A stretch of DNA of 64,000 nt from Phascolarctobacterium_B sp045598345. GTDB taxonomy: Bacteria; Bacillota; Negativicutes; Acidaminococcales; Acidaminococcaceae. A model generated the notes under the pieces. The model was given only the letters and a program-made list of their open reading frames with translations, ran no database searches and was not told where the DNA came from. Each line of letters begins with the position of its first letter. Position 1 is the stretch's first letter. The position numbers and the translations under genes were made by a program. Positions 16,790 through 24,734 of the stretch are shown here, one piece after another. The stretch is taken from the NCBI GenBank assembly GCA_045598345.1, contig JAZLLX010000131.1:6700-70699 (forward strand), in the 5' to 3' direction.

Positions 16790-17992
16790 ATGAATGTGCT
16801 TCTGAACATAGTCGGCATTTTGGTGGTCTTGGGGTGTTGCTATCTCATCAGTTATAACCGCAAAGATATCAGGTATCCGCTTATTGCCAAGGCATTGCTT
16901 TTGCAAATTGTTTTGGCGGTAATTTTGGTAAAAATTCCGCTGGGTGTTTGGGCGGTCGGTAAAGCAGGTGATTTTGTCACCAAGGTTGTGGGCTATTCCC
17001 GTGACGGATTGCAGTTTGTCTTTGGCTCTTTGGTTGACCCGACGGCTGCGACAGGATTTGTTTTTGTTGTGCAGGTCTTGGGGACGGTTATATTTGTAGG
17101 CGCACTGGTGGGTGTGCTGACTTATTTGGGCATATTAGGTTGGGTCATCGCCAAACTGGGACGGGTGATTGGCAAACTTACCGGCTGTTCCCAACTGGAA
17201 GGATTTATCAGTACCGCCAATATTTTCCTCAGCGACACGGAGTCCCCCTTGCTCATGAGCCGTTATCTTGGTTTTATGACCGAAAGTGAAATTATGGTTA
17301 TGCTGGTGTCGGGCATGGGCAGTATGTCCATGAGCATTCTTGGTGGTTACATCGCCATGGGGATTCCGGCAAATTATTTGGTTATTGCCGGAGCATTGGT
17401 GCCCTTTGCCAGCATCGCTATCAGCAAAATTTTGTTGCCGGAATTGGAAAAACCGCAGATTGTGGAAGAAATTGATTTGTCCGGGCAGTCAAAGGCATCT
17501 AACCTGATTGAAGCTATTGCCAACGGTGCTATGGACGGAATGCAAATGGTGATTGCCATTGCGTCCGGTTTGGTGGCAATTATCTCTATGGTTGCTTTGG
17601 TGAACGGGGCTTTGGGAACGGTAAATTTGAAGTTGGAAGAAATTTTTGGTTGGCTTTTCTCGCCCTTGGGTTATCTTATGGGGCTGGACGGGGATTATCC
17701 GACCTTGGTGGGAAAACTTTTGGGCTACAAACTGATTTTGACAGAGTTTATGTCCTATGATGTGTTGGGAAAGATAGTGAATACAATGGACCGGCGTACC
17801 GCCATGATGCTCAGCATTGCCTGTTCCGGATTTGCCAATGTAAGTTCCATGGCTATTTGTGTGTCCGGTATTGCGGCCCTGTGTCCGCAAATGAAAAGCA
17901 CTTTGTCCAAATTGGTGTTCAGGGGAATGTTGGGCGGTTTTGCTGTCAGCGTTGTGAACGCCATGATAGTCGGAATTGTTTTGTTGTTTTGA
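16790..17992 (+). CDS. nupC: Concentrative nucleoside transporter (NupC/CNT family)
   Basis: 400-residue polytopic membrane protein that imports nucleosides with an ion gradient. The CNT pattern is visible: short N-terminal helices, the STANIFLSDTESPLLMSRYL segment of the substrate site, and a C-terminal SGFANVSSMAICVSG segment. It begins four bases after the flavodoxin-like gene and ends at an intrinsic terminator, closing the operon. Confidence 0.9.
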   Translation: MNVLLNIVGILVVLGCCYLISYNRKDIRYPLIAKALLLQIVLAVILVKIPLGVWAVGKAGDFVTKVVGYSRDGLQFVFGSLVDPTAATGFVFVVQVLGTVIFVGALVGVLTYLGILGWVIAKLGRVIGKLTGCSQLEGFISTANIFLSDTESPLLMSRYLGFMTESEIMVMLVSGMGSMSMSILGGYIAMGIPANYLVIAGALVPFASIAISKILLPELEKPQIVEEIDLSGQSKASNLIEAIANGAMDGMQMVIAIASGLVAIISMVALVNGALGTVNLKLEEIFGWLFSPLGYLMGLDGDYPTLVGKLLGYKLILTEFMSYDVLGKIVNTMDRRTAMMLSIACSGFANVSSMAICVSGIAALCPQMKSTLSKLVFRGMLGGFAVSVVNAMIVGIVLLF

Positions 17993-18001
17993 GATTAAAA
18001 G

Positions 18002-18038
18002 AGGCATCTTGTGAATTTTCACTGATGCCTTTTTTTTG
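18002..18038 (+). terminator. Intrinsic terminator after nupC
   Basis: AGGCATC (18002-18008) pairs with GATGCCT (18024-18030), followed by eight T. Confidence 0.85.
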
Positions 18039-18128
18039 GAGAATACTAAGTTCAGACCGATTACGGGCGGAAAAAAGTCCACTATTGCCATTTTGCGGTT
18101 GCCGGAGCGGTACGCCAGAAGATTTGGG

Positions 18129-18200
18129 GAAGGTGTGAAAAATATATTGCGGTTGTAGATCCCGGGCAAAGCATCGCTTTGCATAATATGAATGGTGGAA
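18129..18200 (+). repeat. REP-like half-element ahead of toxin-antitoxin copy A
   Basis: Contains GAAGGTGTGAAAAATATATT, then the GCAAAGC-atc-GCTTTGC hairpin and the ATATGAATGGTGG tail. The same order occurs just before the RAYT gene (28432-28466) and before toxin-antitoxin copy D (29190-29225). Confidence 0.75.
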
Positions 18201-18223
18201 ATTAATATTGGGTAAAAGTTATA

Positions 18224-18252
18224 TTGACATAATTGGCTGTTGGTGGTAAAAT
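18224..18252 (+). promoter_or_regulatory. Antisense-RNA promoter, copy A
   Basis: TTGACA (18224-18229), 17-bp spacer, TAAAAT (18247-18252). The same promoter is conserved in all four copies (B 26910-26938, C 27801-27829, D 29250-29278). Confidence 0.85.
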
Positions 18253-18258
18253 ATAGAC

Positions 18259-18357
18259 ATAAAAAGTGAGGTGCCCGCCCACAAGTGGGATTGCCCCCTA
18301 TAGAATAGGTTAAGAAAAACCACCTACAGGAGCCAACTGTTTGGGTGGTTTTTTCTT
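18259..18357 (+). ncRNA. Putative antitoxin RNA, type I toxin-antitoxin copy A
   Basis: Predicted RNA of about 100 nt from a consensus promoter to the T-run of a hairpin terminator. It holds no credible coding sequence, has an internal CCCAC-aa-GTGGG hairpin, and faces the 30-aa toxin gene tail to tail. The two transcripts would overlap in the shared terminator region, as in txpA/RatA-type and bsrG/SR4-type pairs. End points are inferred. Confidence 0.65.
18315..18353. terminator. Bidirectional terminator between antitoxin RNA and toxin, copy A
   Basis: AAAAACCACC (18315-18324) pairs with GGTGGTTTTT (18344-18353); an inner ACAG/CTGT helix closes the loop. T-runs exist on both strands. Equivalent hairpins are at 27000-27038 (B), 27891-27929 (C) and 29341-29379 (D). 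The loop sequence differs between copies. Confidence 0.85.
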
Positions 18358-18361
18358 ATGG

Positions 18362-18454
18362 TTAACGCTTTGCAAGACAATTAAGAATAAATGTAAGCAA
18401 CGCCAGTAAGAACATGCCAAAGGCCATAAGGTCTTTGAAATCAAAATTCTTCAT
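18362..18454 (-). CDS. Small hydrophobic type I toxin (holin-like toxin family), copy A
   Basis: 30-residue peptide with one membrane helix (core DLMAFGMFLLALLTFIL) and a basic end (AKR). The FGMFxLALLT pattern is that of the 'putative holin-like toxin' peptides of Firmicutes, which depolarise membranes when unregulated. The ATG at 18454 has a strong SD (AAAGGGGGTG, 18462-18471 region) at proper spacing; an ATG six bases earlier is too close to the SD. It has its own promoter, and an antisense RNA comes from the opposite strand. Family assignment is by pattern, not search. Confidence 0.72.
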   Translation of the reverse strand: MKNFDFKDLMAFGMFLLALLTFILNCLAKR

Positions 18455-18513
18455 AAGCATCACCCCCTTTACGGAGGCAATCACCACCTGCACACGAGCA
18501 TCTCACGGATGGT

Positions 18514-18542
18514 ATTTTAGCACACATTTGCAAATAAATCAA
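18514..18542 (-). promoter_or_regulatory. Toxin promoter, copy A
   Basis: On the minus strand: TTGATT (18537-18542), 17-bp spacer, TAAAAT (18514-18519). The same pair is at 28089-28117 (C) and 29540-29568 (D), again with 17-bp spacing. It is missing with the toxin in copy B. Confidence 0.8.
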
Positions 18543-18583
18543 GGAAAAAGGGGGAAGGCATGAAGTTTGAGAATTTAGCGAAG
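18541..18583 (+). pseudogene. 5' remnant of a paralogue of the 491-aa gene
   Basis: After the toxin promoter, copy A continues with an SD-like AAAGGGGGAAGG and an ATG opening MKFENLAK. This matches the leader and start of the 491-aa gene (MDFENSAK at 29585), which lies at the same position relative to copy D. A REP-like element starting near 18584 cuts it off. Confidence 0.6.
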
Positions 18584-18640
18584 TTGTATCGGGCGCGGAA
18601 CACTGCACTTTAAGAACTTGAAATCTGCAAAAAAACGTTT
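18584..18640. repeat. Degenerate REP-like palindrome
   Basis: TATCGGGCGCGGAA, then CTGCACTTTAAGAACTTG and AAATCTGCAA: a decayed member of the palindrome family seen at 26829, 27721, 28187, 28294, 28940 and 29047. Confidence 0.6.
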
Positions 18641-18730
18641 CGCCACAGAGCGGCGTTGGTAAAAAAAGTTCTTTGTACTTTTTATTTCTTTTATAGTATA
18701 AAATTTGTAAAATGAAAGGAGATTTGCAAA

Positions 18731-19804
18731 ATGGAATTAGATGAGCAGAAAGAGGAATTATTGGACAATTTGGCAAAGGAAATTGTGGCGAAGAACGAGA
18801 TTCGTTCGATTTCAGATTTGGGAAAATTAATTATCGGTAAAATGGGCGAGGCAGTTGGTGTGGTTATGTTAGAGCAGATGGCAGAGAATAATGGTTATTC
18901 AAATACCGGGATGGAAGAAAAAATTTTGGCATTGCATGTTGCGGGAAAGGGCAGGCGTGATATTGCTTGGCTCATGAAAGAATCTTGGAATTTGAAGGTT
19001 ACCAAGGAAGTATTTGATAATATTTTTAAAACATTGCCGGAACGGGTGAGCAAGTGGAGACAGCGTGACTTGAAGGAATTCTATCCTTTTGTTTATGTGG
19101 ATTCTTTCATAGTTGCGTTTAAAGGAGATAACGGGAATAAGTTCTATAACTTCTTCTATGCTTTCGGTTATGACGCTGAGGGTGAAGGAGAGGTGTTAGG
19201 ATTTTGGTTGATTGACCTCAATGAGATTCATCCTGTCAAACAGATTCTTAAGGAACTTATGAATAGGGGTGTGAAGGATATTTCTTATTTGGTTATGAAT
19301 ATACTTTCGGAGGACAGGGAAGAGATAGAATGTCTGTTTCCTAAAGTGATTGTGCAGAACAGTATTGCTGTTTTGTTTAGGCGTACCATTGATTTTATAC
19401 TGGGAAGTGATAAAAAGAAGGTTTATTCCCAGGTTAAAAAAGTATATTGTGCTAAAAATTTTAGTGATGCGTTGGATGAGTTTGAAAAAATTAGGGAAGC
19501 ATGGCCGCAACATTCTGGGATGTGGAAATGTTGGGAAGAGTATTTGCCACATCTGAGGCAGATGTTCATGGAAGGTGATGCGGTTAGAAAAGTTTTGTGT
19601 AATGTTGATGTTCTGCTGGAATTACATGAGGGTTTTGAAACGGTCACGAAGAAAAAATATTACAGGGATAAAGAGAATTTCTTTCAGGAGCAATATCTTG
19701 AAATGTTGGGTATGCATGCCAACAATATTTCATGGAAAGGGAATTGGAAGAAAGTAAAAAAAGAACTGGGGATAGTAGAGGAAAAGAGAACTAGAAGAAG
19801 ATAA
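18731..19804 (+). CDS. IS256/Mutator transposase-derived protein, probably catalytically inactive
   Basis: 357 residues that follow the Mutator-type transposase plan: ILALHVAGKGRRDIAWLM, LPERVSKWRQRDLKEFYPFVY, VLGFWLIDLNE, GVKDISYLV, and a C-terminal NWKKVKKELGI. The first catalytic Asp (YVDSF) is present. The usual second site (VDGLKGFPEAI) reads MNILSEDREEI, so Asp is replaced by Asn. No terminal inverted repeats are seen. A strong SD and intact frame suggest an expressed, perhaps domesticated protein rather than a decayed IS. Confidence 0.7.
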   Translation: MELDEQKEELLDNLAKEIVAKNEIRSISDLGKLIIGKMGEAVGVVMLEQMAENNGYSNTGMEEKILALHVAGKGRRDIAWLMKESWNLKVTKEVFDNIFKTLPERVSKWRQRDLKEFYPFVYVDSFIVAFKGDNGNKFYNFFYAFGYDAEGEGEVLGFWLIDLNEIHPVKQILKELMNRGVKDISYLVMNILSEDREEIECLFPKVIVQNSIAVLFRRTIDFILGSDKKKVYSQVKKVYCAKNFSDALDEFEKIREAWPQHSGMWKCWEEYLPHLRQMFMEGDAVRKVLCNVDVLLELHEGFETVTKKKYYRDKENFFQEQYLEMLGMHANNISWKGNWKKVKKELGIVEEKRTRRR

Positions 19805-19820
19805 TACAGGAATGATAAAT

Positions 19821-19931
19821 GTCGTTTGAAAAAACACGAAAAAAGGTATAAAAGTCGTTTGAAAAAAATAAAAAAAACAAAAAAAGTCCCTTGAAAAAAG
19901 TATAAAAAAACAAAAAAAGTCCCTTGAAAAA
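19821..19931 (+). repeat. 33-bp tandem array upstream of the ATPase gene
   Basis: Four units start at 19821, 19854, 19886 and 19919 (periods 33, 32, 33). Each opens GTCSYTTGAAAAA and, in units 1 and 3, includes TATAAA. The last unit supplies the -35 element of the promoter at 19924. Confidence 0.85.
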
Positions 19932-19952
19932 GTTTGAGTTATGTTGTATAAT
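19924..19952 (+). promoter_or_regulatory. Promoter of the DUF4143 ATPase gene
   Basis: TTGAAA (19924-19929), 17-bp spacer, TATAAT (19947-19952). The ATG follows 22 bp later behind GGAGGG. Confidence 0.75.
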
Positions 19953-19973
19953 TTTGTAAAAATGGAGGGAAAA

Positions 19974-21287
19974 ATGTTAGAGCGTAAGATAGAAACTATG
20001 CTTATAAAATGGAAAAAACAGAAAAATCACAATCCTTTGATTATAAAAGGATGTAGGCAGTGCGGAAAAACTTCCACAGTGCTTCATTTTGCAGAACATA
20101 ATTACAAGAACGTTATATATCTGAATTTTATGGAGAACCCGGAATATTGCAGTTTCTTTTCCGGTTCATTAGAAATTGATTATTTGTTGATGCTCTTCGG
20201 TTCAAAGTTTCAAAAAAAATTAGTTCCACATAAAACATTATTTATTTTTGATGAGATTCAGGATTGTCCGGAAGCGAGAACAGCACTAAAATTTTTTAAG
20301 CTGGACGGAAGATTTGATGTTATTGCCACCGGTTCTTTGCTTGGAGTTAGCGGTTATGGAAAAACGCCTAAGCCAGTGCCTGTTGGTTTTGAAACGATTG
20401 TGGAAATGCGTCCCATGGATTTTGAGGAATTTTTGTGGGCAAACGGCGTACAATCGAAGCTGATTTCTTACTTAAGGAAGAATGTACAGAAAGAAAAAGT
20501 TATTCCGCAAGCGATTCACTTGCAGTTTAGGCAACTGTTGTTGAAATACATTGTTGTGGGCGGTATGCCGGCAGTTGTTCAAAACTTTGTTGATAACAAT
20601 GATATGGTGTCGGTATTGCAGATGCAGCGTAATATTGTCAATGAATATAGGGATGACATGGTTAAATATGCAGAAAATAAAAACAAAGCACTCATCAGGG
20701 AATGTTTTGATTCAATTCCTAAACAACTAAGTAAAGAAAATAAAAAATTTCAATATTCACTGGTAAAGAAAAATAGCACATCTGCAACTTTTTCAGGTGT
20801 TTTGCAATGGCTGCAGGATGCCGGTATAGTAGTAAAATGCTGTAATCTTCATAACCCGGAATTGCCGTTGACGGCACAGGCGGATGAAAACGTTTTTAAG
20901 ATATATATGTGTGATACCGGCTTGTTTATCAGTATGTTGGATGATGGTACTCAGTTTGATATTTTGCAGGGAAATTTGCTGAGTTATAAAGGTGCAGTTT
21001 TTGAAAATATTGTGGCGGATTTTTTTGCTAAAATGGGCAGAAAACTTTATTATTTCCGTAAAGATTCAGGATTGGAAATAGATTTTGTTATTCGTTATCT
21101 TGGGAAGAGTACGCTTGTGGAAGTGAAAGCGACTCAGGGAAATGCCAAGAGCGTAAAAACGGTTTTAAGCCAACCGCAAAAATATCATGTCTGTTCGGCT
21201 ATTAAGTTGGGGGATTATAATATAGGCAGAACTGATGATGTTTTGACTTTGCCGCTTTATTGCGGTTTTCTGTTGGATATGGTTTGA
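19974..21287 (+). CDS. AAA ATPase with DUF4143 (archaeal-type ATPase family)
   Basis: 437 residues. Walker A GCRQCGKTS lies at about residues 26-34 and Walker B is LFIFDEIQD. The sensor-like VIATGSLLG and the C-terminal DUF4143 with a nuclease-fold-like stretch (LEIDFVIRYLGKSTLVEVKAT) are typical of this widespread, poorly understood family. The pattern E-D-x(n)-E-x-K near the end resembles a PD-(D/E)xK core. The start at 19974 follows GGAGGG; an upstream in-frame ATG at 19941 precedes the promoter's -10. Confidence 0.85.
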   Translation: MLERKIETMLIKWKKQKNHNPLIIKGCRQCGKTSTVLHFAEHNYKNVIYLNFMENPEYCSFFSGSLEIDYLLMLFGSKFQKKLVPHKTLFIFDEIQDCPEARTALKFFKLDGRFDVIATGSLLGVSGYGKTPKPVPVGFETIVEMRPMDFEEFLWANGVQSKLISYLRKNVQKEKVIPQAIHLQFRQLLLKYIVVGGMPAVVQNFVDNNDMVSVLQMQRNIVNEYRDDMVKYAENKNKALIRECFDSIPKQLSKENKKFQYSLVKKNSTSATFSGVLQWLQDAGIVVKCCNLHNPELPLTAQADENVFKIYMCDTGLFISMLDDGTQFDILQGNLLSYKGAVFENIVADFFAKMGRKLYYFRKDSGLEIDFVIRYLGKSTLVEVKATQGNAKSVKTVLSQPQKYHVCSAIKLGDYNIGRTDDVLTLPLYCGFLLDMV

Positions 21288-21344
21288 TTTTGTGATTTAA
21301 GGTATTTTTTGAAAACATTGTTTTTAATAAGAGGAGGTATTATT

Positions 21345-22466
21345 ATGGCGTATCCGAAACCGTTGTCACAAAAGACATTGGAGAAAATGTATTCCGGGTT
21401 GAAACCGGAAACAATGGAGTTTTTGCATCATTTTTTTAGGGCGGCATCCAATCTTTATGGGATTGTCTGTTTGGAGGATTTGTTTGGGATTTATAAAGAT
21501 TTGTTCGTAAAACGTAACGAGGCGGGCTTGGAAGACAAGAAATATGTGAAGGATATAACATGGAACGAATTTGTTGATTTTTCGTCAGTTGTCCGCAGGG
21601 ATGGAAATGTTCCGTATTTCATATATGAGTTATCAGAAGTGTATTCTGCGGAAAAAGATGCTATGGAGGAACGCCTGCTTATCAATAAGGAACTGCTTCA
21701 CAAAGGGTACTATAAATTTGGCTTTACGGATTCGTTAATAAGAACGCAGGGGGACAAACCCTTTTATGTTCCTCAAAATTTTTTGGATTTTGAGAAACAC
21801 ATCTTGTCGCCAGAAGAAAAGAAACTCCTGAAATTTTTTGAAAATCTTAAATCCACTGCCAAAGAAGTTCCCGTGTATATTGATCGTGAGAATGATCATA
21901 CGGATTTTTACAGTTGGAACACTAATAAAGGCAGATATTTGAAAAATATCCATAACATTGTGGGTTTTGACGCTTGTATGGTCAGGGCTTTTGGCGGTTT
22001 TAATAAACTGCCGTATTTTGAAAATAAAAGATTGTTCACAGAGGATGGTGACTTAAGAAATTTTGCAGAGCAACTTTTATTTCATTGTGTTTTTTTGGCA
22101 AAATCCTGTGTACTTATGCCAAATGAATTGATACAAGATACAGAAATGTGGCTCAGCGAAATGGGGGTTGAGTTGTCAAATAAACAGTTGGGAGAATATT
22201 TGGAGTTGATAATGAATTTTAACAATAATTTGCGGACGTGGGGAAACAGGGGATTTACACCGGATGAACTCTTTCACATCAATATGCAGAAAAATCCCAA
22301 TATGGTACCGAAGATTAATTTTGGAGACGGGTATAAAAAAATGTTTGAGGAGGGAAACTTCAGCATAGAAGAATTACGTCAGAAGGTCTTTGATGACGAA
22401 AAACTTACCTTGCCGTTGAAGAAGAGCATTTTGGACGGGTTGAATGATTTGGAAAAGAAGATGTGA
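21345..22466 (+). CDS. Hypothetical protein, 373 aa
   Basis: Not recognised with confidence. It is soluble, mostly helical and rich in Phe, Tyr and Lys. The stretch NNLRTWGNRGFTPDEL resembles a motif found in proteins associated with SEC-C zinc domains, but no SEC-C cysteine cluster is present. The start at 21345 is set by AGAGGAGG. It follows the DUF4143 gene by about 60 bp and is AT-rich like the rest of the island. Confidence 0.7.
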   Translation: MAYPKPLSQKTLEKMYSGLKPETMEFLHHFFRAASNLYGIVCLEDLFGIYKDLFVKRNEAGLEDKKYVKDITWNEFVDFSSVVRRDGNVPYFIYELSEVYSAEKDAMEERLLINKELLHKGYYKFGFTDSLIRTQGDKPFYVPQNFLDFEKHILSPEEKKLLKFFENLKSTAKEVPVYIDRENDHTDFYSWNTNKGRYLKNIHNIVGFDACMVRAFGGFNKLPYFENKRLFTEDGDLRNFAEQLLFHCVFLAKSCVLMPNELIQDTEMWLSEMGVELSNKQLGEYLELIMNFNNNLRTWGNRGFTPDELFHINMQKNPNMVPKINFGDGYKKMFEEGNFSIEELRQKVFDDEKLTLPLKKSILDGLNDLEKKM

Positions 22467-22626
22467 TTATATCAGGATAAAGGAATTAGGAATCAGGAAT
22501 TAGGGGAAGAAGATAATGCGTAATGCGGAATTCGCAATGCGTAATTATGGTAAAATGTTCCTGTGATTAGAGCGGGGAGGTTAGCATAGTGCGAACTTCT
22601 TCATTTTAATCACAGGAACTTTTTTT
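22467..22626. repeat. Intergenic repeat with GTTCCTGTGATTA inverted pair
   Basis: GTTCCTGTGATTA (22557-22569) pairs with its complement (22607-22619) and is followed by a T-run, so it may terminate transcription. The loop carries a shortened copy of the GGAGGTTGGCATAGTGCGGAC module found in later gaps. Confidence 0.75.
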
Positions 22627-23056
22627 GCAATCTCAAGTCAGTTTTAAGAGCGTTTGTGCAAGCCGGCTTAAAATTTTTATGTTCAACAGAAATAACTCAG
22701 CGTTAAAAAGCATTTGGAACTGCAAAATCTCATTATCAATCTTACGTAAGATTGGACAAATCTTTCGTAAAATTAGAAACCGCTTTTCACGCTTTTAATT
22801 GCGTTTTGTTGACGAGTGATTTTATTGCTGAAAATACTTTTAGTGTGAAGAGGACTGTTATTTTCGTTCAAAATCATAAAAGTAAAAAGTTTTAATCACG
22901 TGATTTTTTAGAAAAATCACGTGATTAAAAAAATGTTATTTCACGATTTTTTCAGTTTTGGAGAGAGAATTTTTTTTGAAAGTTGTTTCAGTTGTTGTGA
23001 GGGACGGATTGAATTGAGAGTTGATGAAGTTGTGAGAATAAAATTTAGTGTCCGTG
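22627..23056. other. AT-rich non-coding stretch with palindromes
   Basis: No credible gene. Notable are an 18-bp perfect palindrome CAATCTTACGTAAGATTG (22737-22754) and two AATCACGTGATT palindromes 21 bp apart (22894, 22915), which together form a 41-bp inverted repeat (22890-22930). They lie upstream of the AAA+ gene and may be operators or a cruciform. Confidence 0.6.
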
Positions 23057-23113
23057 ATGTTACGCAAACGGAACATTGATTTTGTTGTATTTTATAATGT
23101 GGTATTGTATAAT
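23057..23113 (+). promoter_or_regulatory. Upstream motif and promoter region of the AAA+ gene
   Basis: The 19-bp ATGTTACGCAAACGGAACA (23057-23075) also occurs at 31342-31360 before the XRE regulator. Two TATAAT boxes follow (23093 and 23108). No -35 stands out. Confidence 0.55.
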
Positions 23114-23190
23114 ATAATAAACTATCTGTTATTTGTGTAGAACGAAGATTGAATTTGGGTGGCGACCAACCGCTGAAAGGAGATTGAAAG

Positions 23191-24714
23191 ATGAAAAAAA
23201 TTTCTACTGCTGAAAAATTGAAGCGTTATATGGATGCCGGATTTCCTATTTTGTATGTCAATACTTTTGAGGAAATCAGAGAAACAGAAGAAATTATTGA
23301 AGCGGCGGGATATCGTGAAGTTTTGGAATGGTCTTATGCTAACTGTTTTAAGTTATACAAGAATGGCAAATTGACCGATGATCATTTTGAGGGGATGTTG
23401 CAGGGTGACACACTTGATGTTGTATTACATGACTTGGTGGTTAACCCGGATTGGAAACTGGACGGTAAAGTATTGATATTCAAAGATGTACATCATTTTT
23501 TGGAAGACCCTAAAACCATTGCCCGGTTCAAGGAATTGGTCAACCGTATCAATGGTAATGAGGATTTTACCATTGTATTTTTGTCTCCGGTAGTGATTGT
23601 TCCCAAGGAATTGGAAAAATTTATCACTATTGTTGATATTGATTATATGACTTTTGAAGAAATCCGGGCGGAAATAGTCAATTTTATTAAATCACAGGGA
23701 CTGCCTATGGTGGCAGATTCATTGTTGGATGAATTGGCAATGGCTTTTAAGGGGCTGACCAAGTTTGAAATTTATAACCTTTTGGCATTGGCATATTCTG
23801 ATGATGGGCAGTTGACTAAGGGAGATTTGCAATTGATTTTTGAACAAAAGAAGCAACTGATTATGAAGTCGGGTATTTTGGAGATGGTACAAGTCAAGGA
23901 AACCATTGACGATATTGGTGGTTTGGAAAATATGAAGGAATGGCTGAAGAAGAAAGCCAAAGTTATTAAGAATATCAACGAGGCAGCCAAGTTTGGCGTG
24001 GAAAATCCAAAAGGGGTTTTAATTGCCGGTGTACCCGGTTGCGGAAAATCATTGAACGCCAAAGCGGCGGCGGCTATGTTTGAAGTGCCATTGCTCCGTA
24101 TGGATATGGGGCGGTTGATGGGCAAATATGTGGGTGAGTCCGAAGGCAATTTGCGTAAAGCCATTGCCTTGGCGGAAGCCATTGCTCCTTGTGTATTGTG
24201 GATAGACGAATTGGAAAAAGCATTTGCCGGCATCGGCAAGGGTCAGGGCGGCAGTGAAGTTACCACCCGTCTTTTCGGTAATTTCTTAACATGGATGCAG
24301 GAAAAGGAAAGTCCTGTATTTGTTATGGCAACGGCAAATAATATTACGGATTTACCGCCGGAACTGATGCGAAAAGGACGATTTGACGAGATTTTCTTTG
24401 TGGATTTGCCGAACAAGGAAGAGAGAAAAAAGATTTTTGAAATTCATATTGGAAAACGGCGTAAGAATGACCTTGCGGACATTGATTTGAACAAGTTGGT
24501 GGAAAAGACAGAAGGGTACAGTGGAGCGGATATTGAGGGAGTTGTCAAGGATGCGGTGGAGGATGCCTTCGCCAATGACAAGAATAAGGTTGATACAGAT
24601 AATATCCTGCGTATGATTGAGCAAACTCATTCTTTGTCGGAAATAATGAAAGAGCCGTTGGAGAAGATGAAAAAGGAATACAAAGACCGCAAATTCAAAA
24701 ATGCGTCAAAATAA
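23191..24714 (+). CDS. AAA+ ATPase, Ycf46-like
   Basis: 507 residues. The N-terminal ~230 residues form a degenerate ATPase-like domain (ILYVNTFEEIRE, VLIFKDVHHFL). The C-terminal AAA+ module has GVPGCGKSLNAKA (about residue 281), Walker B LWIDELEKAF, and the second region of homology with arginine (LPPELMRKGRFDEIFFVDLP). This architecture is that of Ycf46-type proteins from plastids and bacteria, of unknown substrate. An SD (AAAGGAGA) precedes the ATG. It shares an operon with the DUF6273 gene 20 bp downstream. Confidence 0.85.
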   Translation: MKKISTAEKLKRYMDAGFPILYVNTFEEIRETEEIIEAAGYREVLEWSYANCFKLYKNGKLTDDHFEGMLQGDTLDVVLHDLVVNPDWKLDGKVLIFKDVHHFLEDPKTIARFKELVNRINGNEDFTIVFLSPVVIVPKELEKFITIVDIDYMTFEEIRAEIVNFIKSQGLPMVADSLLDELAMAFKGLTKFEIYNLLALAYSDDGQLTKGDLQLIFEQKKQLIMKSGILEMVQVKETIDDIGGLENMKEWLKKKAKVIKNINEAAKFGVENPKGVLIAGVPGCGKSLNAKAAAAMFEVPLLRMDMGRLMGKYVGESEGNLRKAIALAEAIAPCVLWIDELEKAFAGIGKGQGGSEVTTRLFGNFLTWMQEKESPVFVMATANNITDLPPELMRKGRFDEIFFVDLPNKEERKKIFEIHIGKRRKNDLADIDLNKLVEKTEGYSGADIEGVVKDAVEDAFANDKNKVDTDNILRMIEQTHSLSEIMKEPLEKMKKEYKDRKFKNASK

Positions 24715-24734
24715 AATTTTAAGGAGGAAAAATT

